A stretch of 36,672 nucleotides of DNA from a virus, in the IMG/VR virus record IMGVR_UViG_3300037245_000820, positions 1 to 36,672 of that record. One strand, 5' to 3'. The notes beneath the pieces are model-generated. The model had not been told where the DNA came from. It searched no databases and saw nothing but the letters and a program-made list of their open reading frames with translations. A program made the position numbers and the translations under genes. The first letter of the stretch is position 1. The number at the start of each line of letters is the position of its first letter. Positions 1 to 8,889 of the stretch are shown piece by piece.

Positions 1-51
1 CCAAAAGAAGAGGGTACTGCAAAAAAGATAAAAGCCCCGAAAAAAAGTTAG
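1..51 (+). CDS. 3' end of tail assembly chaperone gpG (partial)
   Basis: The last 16 codons and TAG stop of the gene that begins near the right end of the window. The reading frame starts at base 1 and encodes a lysine-rich tail. It is partial only because the circular map was opened here. Just before the stop lies an A7 run from which translation can move into the overlapping downstream frame. Confidence 0.9.
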   Translation, partial: PKEEGTAKKIKAPKKS

Positions 52-59
52 ATTGGGGC
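34..59 (+). promoter_or_regulatory. Programmed -1 frameshift site, gpG to gpGT
   Basis: In the gpG frame the codons read CCG AAA AAA AGT TAG. Slipping back one base on the tandem AAA codons gives an open frame that runs 110 codons to the end of the next gene. GCCCC at 34-38 can pair with GGGGC at 55-59, so the A run sits in the 16-base loop of a possible hairpin. The heptamer G AAA AAA is not the textbook X XXY YYZ type and needs a G-U pair in the P site. Transcript slippage on A7 is an alternative. Confidence 0.7.
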
Positions 60-377
60 GGTGAAGTAATTTCTTTTGCTTTAGGAGAACTCAGATGTCC
101 AAGTTACGATTATGTAAATGATATGACTTGGGCTGAGTTCCAAATAAGAAGCTTTGCATATAGAAGGATGCAGGAACGAGAGGAAGTATTAACTAGGGAG
201 ATTGCTTGGAATAGTTTAATAGGGTCGCATTATAACCCTAAAAAACTACCAAAATCAAGAGATAAGTTTTGGAAAATAGGAAATAAAAAGAGTGTTTCAG
301 ATGATCGAATGAAGGAAGCAATTAAGAAAGCACAAGACGAGTATTTTAAAAAGAAAAAAGAGTTATTAAATGGCTAA
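45..377 (+). CDS. Tail assembly chaperone gpGT extension (-1 frame)
   Basis: Downstream half of the tail chaperone pair that keeps the tape measure soluble and recruits tube protein during siphovirus tail assembly. The frame is open from the A7 slip site and reads KLDWGGEVISFALGELRCPS, then continues through MTWAEFQIRSFAYRRMQ, a pattern typical of lambda gpT-like domains. An ATG at 123 could start an 84-residue product, but it lies mid-domain with no ribosome site, so expression as a gpG fusion is more likely. It overlaps the tape measure start by 8 bases. Identification rests on position, open frame and sequence style rather than on strong motifs. Confidence 0.75.
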   Translation, partial: KLDWGGEVISFALGELRCPSYDYVNDMTWAEFQIRSFAYRRMQEREEVLTREIAWNSLIGSHYNPKKLPKSRDKFWKIGNKKSVSDDRMKEAIKKAQDEYFKKKKELLNG

Positions 378-2733
378 CGATAATACTTTAAATGTTGAGA
401 TAAAAGCGATAATTACGGATTTAGAAAAGAATCTAAAAAAGGCTACAAAAGGTCTTGAAAAGTTTTCTGCTAAATCTCAGGTTATTGGTAAAAAAATGAG
501 ATCCACAGGAATGGCTATGAGTAAGGCATTTACTGTGCCATTAGCTATTTTAGGTGGTGTAGCATTGAAAGCAGCGGCAGATTTAGAAACTTTAGAAACT
601 TCTTTATCTGTAATGACTGGATCGGCAGAAAAAGGTAAAGAGTTACTAAAAGACTTAACGGACTTTGCGGCTAAAACACCTTTCCAATTAGAAGGAATAG
701 GAAACACAGCTAAAGTGTTATTAGCTTTTGGATTTACGGCTATTGAGGTTAAAGAAAACTTAAAAGCATTAGGTGATGTTGCAGCGGGTTCAGGCACTCC
801 ATTAGGTGAATTAGGTCGTGTATTTGGGCAAGTAGCAGCAGCGGGAAAACTAACGGGTGAGCGATTATTGCAATTTCAAGAAAGAGCTGTACCAATAGGA
901 CCTGCATTAGCCAAAACAATGGGTGTTGCTGAGAGTTCTATTAAAGAACTTGTTAGTGCGGGTAAAGTATCATTTAAAGATTTTGAAAAAGCATTTAAAA
1001 GTTTATCAAAAGAAGGTGGTATTTTTGAAAATGCAATGATAAAGCAATCTAAAACTTTAGCGGGTGTATTTTCAACATTAAAAGATAACGTACAATTAGC
1101 TTTAGGAGAATTAGGGCAAGAAATAGCAACAGCATTTGATTTAAGAGAGATTACAAAATCTTTAATATCTAAAATACAAAGTATTACTAAATGGTTTTCA
1201 GAATTAGATAAAGGCACTAAAAAAACAATAATTGTTATAGCTGGGTTAACTGCTATTGTTGGACCTTTGTTAGTCGCATTAGGTTTTCTGATGACAACTG
1301 TTGTTCCTGGTTTAGTTACTGCATTAGCCTTCTTAAAAGCGTCATTTATCACATTAAATGCGGTTATGTTAGCTAATCCAATAACTGCTATTGCTGCGGG
1401 TGTGGCTATTTTAATAACTGCATTTGTTTTATTAAATAAGGAAACTAAAGAAGTTATAAAATCGCAAAGTATTTTATCTGATATAACTGATAAAGCTGCA
1501 AAATCTATTTCTGGAGAAAAGGCTAAATTAACAGAATTATTAGCAGTAGCTAGAGATGAGCGTATTGCTAAACGAATAAGAATAGATGCTTTAAATGAAA
1601 TTAATAGAATATCTCCTAAATATTTAGGTAATTTAACTTTAGAGAAAATAAACACAGATGAAGCTAAAAAATCAGTAGATTTATATAACTCAGCTTTATT
1701 AGAGTCTGCTAGAATAAGAGCAGCACAAGAAAAATTACGTGATATTACAAGTAAAATAATTGAAGCTGAATTAAAACACGCTAAAGGTCTTAGAGCTGCT
1801 GATAAACAAAGGATAGAGATTCAAAAGATTTCTAACGATTTAGAAGATACTAAAAAATTAAAATTAGCTCAAAATAAAGCATTAGTTATAGCTACTATTG
1901 GAGGTTATAATATGACTATATCTAAGTTAAAAGAAGAGGAGTCTATAATTTTAGATATTATAAAAGCTAATAAATTAAATAACACGGTAGTTTCAGGTGG
2001 GGAAAATTTAGGTGGTGGCGATGACTTAGAAAAAAACACAACAGCTGGTATATTTGCGTTTCAAAAACTATTAACAGCGGGGAAAGATTTTAGTGGTGAG
2101 TTTAAAGATGTATTAATAAAAACAGGTGAAAGCGTTGCCGTAGTACCTCAAAAGGTTGTAGAGGGTTTAACTGCTGCTGAAATGAGATTAAAACAATTTA
2201 GCGATAATGTTAAAAATGTTATAGGTGGTTCATTAGCTAATACTTTTAGTGACTTAGGTAATTCAATAGGTGAGGCATTGGCAAATGGTGAAAATGTTTT
2301 CGCTGCTGCTGGTAATTCTCTTTTAAACTCTATTAGTAATTTCCTAAGCGATATGGGTAGATTACTTATTGAATACGGAACATTAGCAGTTATAAAAGGA
2401 ACATTAGACACGGCTATTGCGGTTGGTGGTCCTGTTGCTATTGCTGCGGGTATTGCTGCGATTGCTGTTGGTACTGCTTTAAGTATTGCGGGTGGTGCTT
2501 TAGGTGCATTAGCTACAAGCGGTTCAAGTGATGCGGGTGGTGGTTTAAGTAGTTCAGGAGCAAGTGGCGGTTCAAGTTTTAGAGGTGGTTCAACACAAGG
2601 AGCTGGAGGTGGTGGTTTTAGTGGTGGTACTGTTGTTTTTGAAGTTGCAGGAACAAAATTAGTAGGAGTTTTGAAGAATACATTAGATAGAAACAGAGCT
2701 TTAGGTGGCTCATTAGGATTTACAAGTAGTTAA
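370..2733 (+). CDS. Tape measure protein
   Basis: Sets tail length and passes through the tail tube on infection. The 787 residues show the order expected of the tape-measure-domain family: a basic helical start, a conserved block at about 60-240 (SLSVMTGSAEKGKELLKDL, then a TPFQLEGIGNTAKVLLAFG stretch), a hydrophobic region at about 280-360 with several potential membrane segments, a helical middle, another hydrophobic stretch near 660-710 and a Gly/Ser-rich tail. At about 0.15 nm per residue the tail would be near 120 nm, an inference from other siphoviruses. It directly follows the gpG/gpGT pair, its usual partner. Long minus-strand open frames inside it are artefacts of its Ala/Gly/Leu composition. 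Confidence 0.93.
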   Translation: MANDNTLNVEIKAIITDLEKNLKKATKGLEKFSAKSQVIGKKMRSTGMAMSKAFTVPLAILGGVALKAAADLETLETSLSVMTGSAEKGKELLKDLTDFAAKTPFQLEGIGNTAKVLLAFGFTAIEVKENLKALGDVAAGSGTPLGELGRVFGQVAAAGKLTGERLLQFQERAVPIGPALAKTMGVAESSIKELVSAGKVSFKDFEKAFKSLSKEGGIFENAMIKQSKTLAGVFSTLKDNVQLALGELGQEIATAFDLREITKSLISKIQSITKWFSELDKGTKKTIIVIAGLTAIVGPLLVALGFLMTTVVPGLVTALAFLKASFITLNAVMLANPITAIAAGVAILITAFVLLNKETKEVIKSQSILSDITDKAAKSISGEKAKLTELLAVARDERIAKRIRIDALNEINRISPKYLGNLTLEKINTDEAKKSVDLYNSALLESARIRAAQEKLRDITSKIIEAELKHAKGLRAADKQRIEIQKISNDLEDTKKLKLAQNKALVIATIGGYNMTISKLKEEESIILDIIKANKLNNTVVSGGENLGGGDDLEKNTTAGIFAFQKLLTAGKDFSGEFKDVLIKTGESVAVVPQKVVEGLTAAEMRLKQFSDNVKNVIGGSLANTFSDLGNSIGEALANGENVFAAAGNSLLNSISNFLSDMGRLLIEYGTLAVIKGTLDTAIAVGGPVAIAAGIAAIAVGTALSIAGGALGALATSGSSDAGGGLSSSGASGGSSFRGGSTQGAGGGGFSGGTVVFEVAGTKLVGVLKNTLDRNRALGGSLGFTSS

Positions 2734-2734
2734 T

Positions 2735-4585
2735 ATGGCTTTAAGATATTTCATAAAATACTTTGATGTTGTAGATATTGAACACAGATTTAATATTTAT
2801 GATGATGATTTTAGTGGTGATTCTGAGCAGATAGACGGTAAAGTGATGCTAGATTATTCTGAAACTGACAACCCATTAGAAGCTATTAGAGGACAAGGTT
2901 TGAGTGTTGAATTAGAAGCGGACCAAAATTTAACGTTTAATGACTTATGGAGTGAAGAAGAAAAGACTTTCCAATGTGAATATAAAAGGGACGGTGTAAT
3001 ATTATTTCAAGGGTGGTTAAATCCTGAAGGCTTTTTTGAGAATTGGGTTAATACAAATTGGATAGTTACGTTTGACTGTGTAGATGGTTTAGGGTACTTA
3101 AAAGACTTAGCATTTATTGAGGATGCAACAGGTTTACCAATAACAGGAAGAAAAACATATTTAGAATTATTAAGTTTAGCATTAATTAGAACGGGTTTAG
3201 CATTAAAGATTAATACAAATGTAGATATTTATTATACGGGTTTATCAGACTCTTTAGATGTATTAGACAACGTTTATGCAAATACTGAAAGGTATATTAA
3301 AGATGACGGAGAAACGATAATGAGTTGTGATGAAGTTATAAGGGATATACTAGAGCCTTATGCGGCTGTTCTAACGTCTTTGGGTGGTGAGTGGTATATT
3401 TACAAGCCTAATCAATTATATGCTAACAGCGAGGCTACATTCTTTAATTATACATATTTAGGTGTTCCAAGTATAACACCAACAAAAGTTATTGAAACAA
3501 GTATATTTATTGGTTCAAATTGGAAAGGTGCAACATTACACCACTGCTCAGGAAACCAACAAATAAGAAATAAAGCGAGTTTAGGAGCTTATAGGATAAA
3601 TTATAAGTATGGTTTATCAACTGATTTATTAGATAATAGATATTTATTTAGTACAGACGGTATTGTTATTGACAATTGGTCTATTGCACAACCATCTTTT
3701 GTTAGTTTACCTGGTGCTGGTAAAAGAGGTGCAACTTTAACTGCTACAACAAGCACAGCACCTCAATTACATATATTAGCATCAGACCCTATTGATGTTG
3801 TAGAGAATATAAAATTAGATATAAGAATAAAATACATATCAAATATGTTTAGTGTTATTGGTTCTAGTAATTCTGATTTCACTGTTCAATTACAAGGCAC
3901 AACAAATACTTATCAATTAGAAGAAAATGGGGAGTGGGTAATTACTGGTGGTGTTGGTTTAAATTATAGTATGTTTCCTTTTCACGAAACCTCAATACTT
4001 TTAACTTCTAATCCTGTACCTGAAGATGGTATAATAATTGTATTTGCGCAAAGACCATTTGTAGAAACAGGAACGGCTACTATATTTTTGAGTTTATTTT
4101 CGATTGTTAATATAACAGAATCACCATCTAATTTAAAAGGTGAATTTCACACAGTACAAAGAGAAGATAAACCCAGTTCAAAAGTAGATGATATAAAAGA
4201 GGTTGCAACAGGTGATAACCCTTCAGATGTTTACGAAGGTACGATTTATAAAACAGATGAAATTACACCAACAGAAACGTGGAACAGAAAAGGAGTAGTG
4301 GAAAGTAAACCTATACTTCAAATAATGGGTGAAGAAACTATGAGAATGTCACAACTACCTGCAAGGGTTTTTAGCGGTGATGTATTTGGTTATTTCAATT
4401 ATTTAAGTACGGTTACGATTGACGGAGTGGATGGAATATTTGAACCTATAAAATACCGTTACGACACAAAAGCAAATGTTATAGCTGCTGAATTTAGACA
4501 AATGTATGCTAATGAATTAACAGATATTGATTATGAAAAGACTTTCGATTATGGTAATACAGTTAAACCAACAATAATAGGATAA
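2735..4585 (+). CDS. Tail tip protein (distal tail or hub-like)
   Basis: Lies right after the tape measure, where distal tail (Dit) and tail-associated (Tal) hub proteins are encoded. The 616-residue protein begins with a beta-rich section (YFIKYFDVVDIEHRFNIYDD) that includes WLNPEGFFENWV, a pattern I associate with baseplate hub proteins of Bacteroidota siphoviruses. It has no signal peptide or membrane segment. The stop codon overlaps the next start (TAATG), so translation is probably coupled. Whether it is Dit alone or a Dit-Tal fusion cannot be decided from the sequence. Confidence 0.7.
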   Translation: MALRYFIKYFDVVDIEHRFNIYDDDFSGDSEQIDGKVMLDYSETDNPLEAIRGQGLSVELEADQNLTFNDLWSEEEKTFQCEYKRDGVILFQGWLNPEGFFENWVNTNWIVTFDCVDGLGYLKDLAFIEDATGLPITGRKTYLELLSLALIRTGLALKINTNVDIYYTGLSDSLDVLDNVYANTERYIKDDGETIMSCDEVIRDILEPYAAVLTSLGGEWYIYKPNQLYANSEATFFNYTYLGVPSITPTKVIETSIFIGSNWKGATLHHCSGNQQIRNKASLGAYRINYKYGLSTDLLDNRYLFSTDGIVIDNWSIAQPSFVSLPGAGKRGATLTATTSTAPQLHILASDPIDVVENIKLDIRIKYISNMFSVIGSSNSDFTVQLQGTTNTYQLEENGEWVITGGVGLNYSMFPFHETSILLTSNPVPEDGIIIVFAQRPFVETGTATIFLSLFSIVNITESPSNLKGEFHTVQREDKPSSKVDDIKEVATGDNPSDVYEGTIYKTDEITPTETWNRKGVVESKPILQIMGEETMRMSQLPARVFSGDVFGYFNYLSTVTIDGVDGIFEPIKYRYDTKANVIAAEFRQMYANELTDIDYEKTFDYGNTVKPTIIG

Positions 4586-5049
4586 TGAGCGATTTTAAGA
4601 ACGGAACTTTTAAATTATTATACATATTTGTAACAGACACCTATTTTCCTATTGGATGCCTTACGAGTAATTCATTTAGCGAACAAGCTGATATGTTAGA
4701 TACTACGACAAGACAAAACGCTGGGGGTTGGAAAACATCAATACCAACGAACCAAAGTTTTAATATATCGTTTAGTGGTTTGATAAGTACAAGTAATAAA
4801 GGCGGTACTATATTAACCTATGATGATTTAAGAATATTAAAGCGAAATAAAACACAAATAAACTGGAAAACTAACAGTGAACAGGCTGGTTTTAGTGATT
4901 TTGGATTGGGATATATCCAATCTTTATCCAATAACGCTGAAGTAGATAGTTTTATAGACTTTAGCTGTGAGATAGTAGGTTATGGTGAACCTGTTACGCA
5001 ATTAGACACGCAAGAGAATTTAAATTACACTTTAAACGTAACGATATAA
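4585..5049 (+). CDS. Second tail-tube-like protein
   Basis: A 154-residue beta-rich protein that resembles the major tail tube protein encoded near the right end of the window. Both start with a short strand (LLYIFVTD here, LLILYVWD there), then a Pro-Ile-x-Cys-Leu-Thr-x-Asn-Ser-x-Ser-Glu motif at about residues 22-33, then a Thr-rich turn. It sits between tail tip and fibre genes, so it may form a specialised ring at the tail tip. Start and stop codons overlap both neighbours by one base, indicating a tightly coupled operon. The tube fold is inferred from the paralog, not shown directly. Confidence 0.65.
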   Translation: MSDFKNGTFKLLYIFVTDTYFPIGCLTSNSFSEQADMLDTTTRQNAGGWKTSIPTNQSFNISFSGLISTSNKGGTILTYDDLRILKRNKTQINWKTNSEQAGFSDFGLGYIQSLSNNAEVDSFIDFSCEIVGYGEPVTQLDTQENLNYTLNVTI

Positions 5050-5735
5050 TGGCACATAAAATAACATACGCTGAAAAAGTAGGTGTAAATCCAAAAGAAA
5101 CTCATATTAACCAAGTGTGGGATGAGGATATGAATGAGATTAAAGATGTTGTAAATACTAATGATGACGAATTAGATGATTTAACTGTTGAAGTAGATGC
5201 AAATACTTTAGATATAATTGATTTACAAGCTGATGTTTCGGATTTAACACCACATAAAGACAAAGTAGGATTCTTTGATTATTCGGATTTAGCAACAGCG
5301 ACAACACCAATAACTATTACAGGAGGTGCGGGGTTTATAGATTTACCAAATGATGAATTAGGGGCGCAAACATTAAAAACATACGCGCCAACGGGTATGA
5401 CTGATGTATGGGATGCAACAGGTGGAGTTTTTGATTGGAGTGAGTTAGTTCTAGGTGATATGATTGATATTAGATTATCGCTTGAATTAGTAACAACCTC
5501 TGTAAACACAGATATAACAGTGGAATTGTTTTTAGGAAGTGCATTCCCTTATACAATACCGTTTATAACAGAATCAAATTTTAAATCTTCTGGTACATAT
5601 CAATTATTAAGATTTAACTCTATGTATATGGGTAACACGGACACTTTGAATAACGGGGGTATATTTAAGGCTTCAGCAAATAACACTTGCACTATTAAGG
5701 TCATAGGTTGGTATTGTAGAATAATAAAAGTTTAA
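5049..5735 (+). CDS. Tail fibre or baseplate protein, short form
   Basis: A 228-residue protein whose first 50 residues match the start of the next, much longer fibre gene: QVWDEDMNEIKDVVNTND here and QVWDTDMNELKETININA there. This shared start is probably the part that binds the tail tip. A short helical linker follows (about 45-75), then a beta-rich domain rich in Thr, Asn and Gly ending in a hydrophobic strand (KVIGWYCRIIKV), consistent with a receptor-binding head. No enzyme motif is visible. Confidence 0.6.
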   Translation: MAHKITYAEKVGVNPKETHINQVWDEDMNEIKDVVNTNDDELDDLTVEVDANTLDIIDLQADVSDLTPHKDKVGFFDYSDLATATTPITITGGAGFIDLPNDELGAQTLKTYAPTGMTDVWDATGGVFDWSELVLGDMIDIRLSLELVTTSVNTDITVELFLGSAFPYTIPFITESNFKSSGTYQLLRFNSMYMGNTDTLNNGGIFKASANNTCTIKVIGWYCRIIKV

Positions 5736-5753
5736 AATAAATATATAAAGCAA

Positions 5754-8042
5754 ATGGCAACATTAAGAATAACTTACAATGATAAATCACACGTTCAACC
5801 GTATGGAACACACGAGATACAAGTGTGGGATACGGATATGAACGAACTAAAAGAAACTATTAATATTAACGCTGACCAAACCGATGAGAATACAGAAAAT
5901 ATTATAGCTCTTACTTCTGGATGGAGAGGTGTTTTATTAATAGCTGATACACCAACTGAAGACGGATTCTATACCGCTGGTGAAAGCGGAACATACACAA
6001 ACGCTGGTGGTTTAGTAATTGATTTAACAGAAGGTGTAAATTATATAAATGTAAGCGGAACACAAACAGTATTTACTAAAACTGTAATTCCTGTTGACAC
6101 TATACCTACTGGAGATATTGCAGAAGGTGAAACTTTATCTGTTAGTGGTGATAAAATAAATGACGTTACAAAATTAAAATCTAATTTAGTGGTCGGTAAA
6201 AATTTATTTGATAAAGATGCAGCTACAATAGGTCAATTCATTTCTAATAGTGGAAGTGTAAGTATAAATGCCACTTATGATTCATCTGATTATATACCAA
6301 TAATTGAGGGGCAAGATTATATATCTAATTGGTTAATGAGATTTACATGTTATTATGATAGTGATAAAAATGTTGTTTCGGGCGGTACAAATTCAGGTGT
6401 AACATCTTTTACACCTCCAGTCGGCGCTTCATTTATTATTGTTTCAATTGCCCATACTGGATTAGATTCTTTTCAATTAGAAAAAGGAATTGCTACAACT
6501 GATTTTGAAAGTTATAAATTAACAATAGTTACAGATGAAAATGAGCCTTTAAAATCTAAAATAGTATTTGATGAAGGTGTTACAAGTGATGAAACTGATT
6601 TCGCTGAAAGAAATTATTATCTATTAAATTTATTTGATTTTGATAATGCAACAATAACAACTGGATTTTTTGTTAATTATGCAAATGGTAATTACGTTGC
6701 AAATGTTTTATATGATGCAACAGGAAAAATAGAATTACCGTCAGATATCACTAAATTAACATTAAGTTTTTTGCATAATATAGCTTTTTATAATTCATCA
6801 GGTGTTTACATTAGTGGTGTTCAGGCTTTTGGTCCTGGTAGCGGAACTGTTGATGTACCTGTAAATGCTAAATATGTTGATTGTACAGTTTTAACAGATA
6901 CAGCAGATATTTTCTATATTGTTGTAGGTGAAACAATAGGAGTTTACCAACCATATACAGTACCTTTTTATAATAAAATGACTAACGCTATTGTTTTTCA
7001 AAGTGAAATTGTGACAGAGGCAGAAGTATTTGAAAGTGTTTGGTTACCTAAAGAAATCTGTATTGCAGTAGATAGACAAGTTGAAATTTACAATAGTCAA
7101 GTTGTATGGGTTGGAAATATTGATAATTATCACTTTGTTTGGTCTGGTATAGGTCATTCAATGGGTAGAAAATGGTATCTTTTAGGTGAGTCTGGCGATG
7201 TAGGTAATCACACATTAACTTTAAAAATATACAATAACGAAAATATTTTATTAGCAACTAAAACTACAACTGTTAAGGTAGTCGCAAACACAGTTACATC
7301 TCCTTTTACGGTAGCTGGGATTGGTGATAGTTTAAGTAATAATAAACCCTGGGCGGGTGAAATTGTGAGTTTAAGCGGTGGAGATATTACTTTTGTAGGT
7401 ACAAGACAAAGTTTGTCTGGTGAAGGTCGTAGTGGAGCTTCAGCAGCTTACTATTTAGGCAATAATAGTTATACTTTTGACGCTACTGGAATTAGTGGAA
7501 TTGATGGGAGAACACAAGATTTAAATCCATTTTTTAACCCCGTTTTAGGCGATGTGGACTATCAATATTATAAAGATAATTATACAAGTCCTAATCCTGA
7601 TGTTTTAATTATTTGGTTAGGTACAAATGGATTAGAGATTGACCCAACTACAAACGCTGGAAATATTAAAACTTTTGTTGATAAAATAAGAGCAACAGGA
7701 GGAGCAACAATAAAAATATTTATTGTTCATACATTATTTAATAGTAATCAGGATGGGATGGGTATAATTGGAACAAGTGGAGTTTATAAATTAAATCAAG
7801 ATTTAAAAGTGTTCAACTTACAAGTTGAATTATACGACTTATTAGAAAGCTATTCAGATTTATATTTAGTGCCAGTTTCAACTTGTCACGATTCAGAATA
7901 TAATTATGGTCAAGTTGTAACTACTGTAAATCCAAGAGCCTCACAAACTGAATTAATACCAAGTGATTATGTACATCCTCAAACACAGGGCTACTTACAA
8001 ATAGCTGATATTATTTATTCAAGTTTAATAGCAAATCAATAA
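5754..8042 (+). CDS. Tail fibre with C-terminal SGNH/GDSL hydrolase domain
   Basis: A 762-residue fibre. The N-terminus shares the QVWDxDMNEL anchor with the preceding gene. The middle holds beta-rich carbohydrate-binding-like stretches with two similar segments (LVVGKNLFDKDAATIGQF and LLNLFDFDNATITTGFF). The last third is an SGNH hydrolase: block I GDSLSNN with Ser526, block III LGTNG with Asn625, and block V DYVH with Asp738 and His741. Such domains often remove acetyl groups or cleave esters on surface polysaccharide, so host capsule or LPS deacetylation is a reasonable inference. The oxyanion glycine of block II is not obvious; GRSGASAAYY may cover it. The gene is preceded by an AT-rich leader. 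Confidence 0.85.
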   Translation: MATLRITYNDKSHVQPYGTHEIQVWDTDMNELKETININADQTDENTENIIALTSGWRGVLLIADTPTEDGFYTAGESGTYTNAGGLVIDLTEGVNYINVSGTQTVFTKTVIPVDTIPTGDIAEGETLSVSGDKINDVTKLKSNLVVGKNLFDKDAATIGQFISNSGSVSINATYDSSDYIPIIEGQDYISNWLMRFTCYYDSDKNVVSGGTNSGVTSFTPPVGASFIIVSIAHTGLDSFQLEKGIATTDFESYKLTIVTDENEPLKSKIVFDEGVTSDETDFAERNYYLLNLFDFDNATITTGFFVNYANGNYVANVLYDATGKIELPSDITKLTLSFLHNIAFYNSSGVYISGVQAFGPGSGTVDVPVNAKYVDCTVLTDTADIFYIVVGETIGVYQPYTVPFYNKMTNAIVFQSEIVTEAEVFESVWLPKEICIAVDRQVEIYNSQVVWVGNIDNYHFVWSGIGHSMGRKWYLLGESGDVGNHTLTLKIYNNENILLATKTTTVKVVANTVTSPFTVAGIGDSLSNNKPWAGEIVSLSGGDITFVGTRQSLSGEGRSGASAAYYLGNNSYTFDATGISGIDGRTQDLNPFFNPVLGDVDYQYYKDNYTSPNPDVLIIWLGTNGLEIDPTTNAGNIKTFVDKIRATGGATIKIFIVHTLFNSNQDGMGIIGTSGVYKLNQDLKVFNLQVELYDLLESYSDLYLVPVSTCHDSEYNYGQVVTTVNPRASQTELIPSDYVHPQTQGYLQIADIIYSSLIANQ

Positions 8043-8045
8043 ATT

Positions 8046-8291
8046 ATGACAAACATTTTAAAAAGTTGGAAAACAACAACAATAGCAGTAGTAAAAGCCG
8101 TATTAGGATTATCACTATTAATAATGTGGTATTTAGGTAAAATTAATAATGAAGGAACGGTTGTTGGATTAGTTTTAATTAACTTTATAGGTAGTATGAT
8201 TTCAGACGCATTATCTAAAGATGCAGATAAAACGCATAGTAAACAAGCTATTGTAGGAGATCATCCACCAACAGATAAAGAAGAGAAATAG
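8046..8291 (+). CDS. Putative holin, two membrane segments
   Basis: An 81-residue protein with two predicted membrane helices, about 12-30 and 36-57, and a charged hydrophilic tail ending in repeated Lys/Glu. This is the layout of class II holins, which open the inner membrane for lysis. It is the first gene after the tail fibre and starts a tight four-gene cluster. Its stop overlaps the next GTG start (TAGTG). The holin role is inferred from topology and position. Confidence 0.6.
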   Translation: MTNILKSWKTTTIAVVKAVLGLSLLIMWYLGKINNEGTVVGLVLINFIGSMISDALSKDADKTHSKQAIVGDHPPTDKEEK

Positions 8292-8635
8292 TGAAAAAAT
8301 CAGATTTGAAATATTATATAGGTATTATATTAATGTTTACCATTGACTCAATACCCTCCATTATATTTGATAATAACGATAAGTATGACGTTTATTTATT
8401 TTATAATCACAGTAGATATTTAACTAATATTTTATTTGATATTTCAAGTCTATTTAATTTTTCAATACTATCTTATTATCTTATTTATTTCAAAAAGGGA
8501 ATTTTTAAACCATTATTTTATTTATCATTATTTAATATATTATCTTATTTTATATTTTATAATCAAATTGGAAGTTTAATATTAATCCCCATCTATGTAA
8601 TATTAGTAATAATTTATAATAAAGTAATTAAATGA
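8291..8635 (+). CDS. Small polytopic membrane protein
   Basis: A 114-residue protein of mostly Ile, Leu, Phe and Tyr with about three or four membrane spans and a basic C-terminus. It starts with GTG directly overlapping the stop of the putative holin gene and overlaps the next gene by four bases, so it belongs to the lysis cluster. It could be an antiholin, a second holin or a protein that blocks entry of other phages. I do not recognise the family, and its composition is even more AT-driven than that of its neighbours. Confidence 0.6.
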   Translation: MKKSDLKYYIGIILMFTIDSIPSIIFDNNDKYDVYLFYNHSRYLTNILFDISSLFNFSILSYYLIYFKKGIFKPLFYLSLFNILSYFIFYNQIGSLILIPIYVILVIIYNKVIK

Positions 8636-8889
8636 ACAAACAAGTAACATTCGGACACATATTATCTTTTCTCGCAATTATAATAATACCCTTATTAATT
8701 TGGGGTGTGAATTTAGAAGTAAGGGATTCAAGACAAGATAAAGATATATTTAATAATAAAGAAGATATTACAGAGATAAAAGAAGATACTAGGATTATGG
8801 TTGAATTAATCCAAATGAATCATAACGAAACTATGAAAGGATTGCATAATATTGAGTTACAATTAAAAGATAAAAAGGATAGAGAATGA
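8632..8889 (+). CDS. Single-span membrane protein with coiled coil
   Basis: 85 residues: one N-terminal membrane helix (about 9-26) followed by a charged heptad-like region with repeated Lys/Glu/Ile spacing that suggests a coiled coil. The shape resembles XhlA-type hemolysin-associated proteins and some spanin subunits, which work with holin and endolysin. Both ends overlap neighbouring genes by four bases. A role in lysis is inferred from the cluster. Confidence 0.6.
   Translation: MNKQVTFGHILSFLAIIIIPLLIWGVNLEVRDSRQDKDIFNNKEDITEIKEDTRIMVELIQMNHNETMKGLHNIELQLKDKKDRE

Larger units (their letters stand above)
1..127. repeat. Left copy of the 127-bp terminal overlap
   Basis: These bases are identical to the last 127 bases of the window. 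The gene ending in this segment continues without interruption from the right end, so the two ends join into a circle of 36,545 bp. A length of exactly 127 is a common assembler k-mer size, so this is more likely an assembly overlap of a circular or permuted molecule than a physical terminal repeat. Confidence 0.97.

Noticed and set aside
876-1655. Long open frame of 259 codons on the minus strand within the tape measure gene
   Set aside because: It mirrors the Ala/Leu/Ile-rich tape measure codons, has no start signal and lies against the late transcript. Similar shadow frames occur at 477-797 and 2148-2411.
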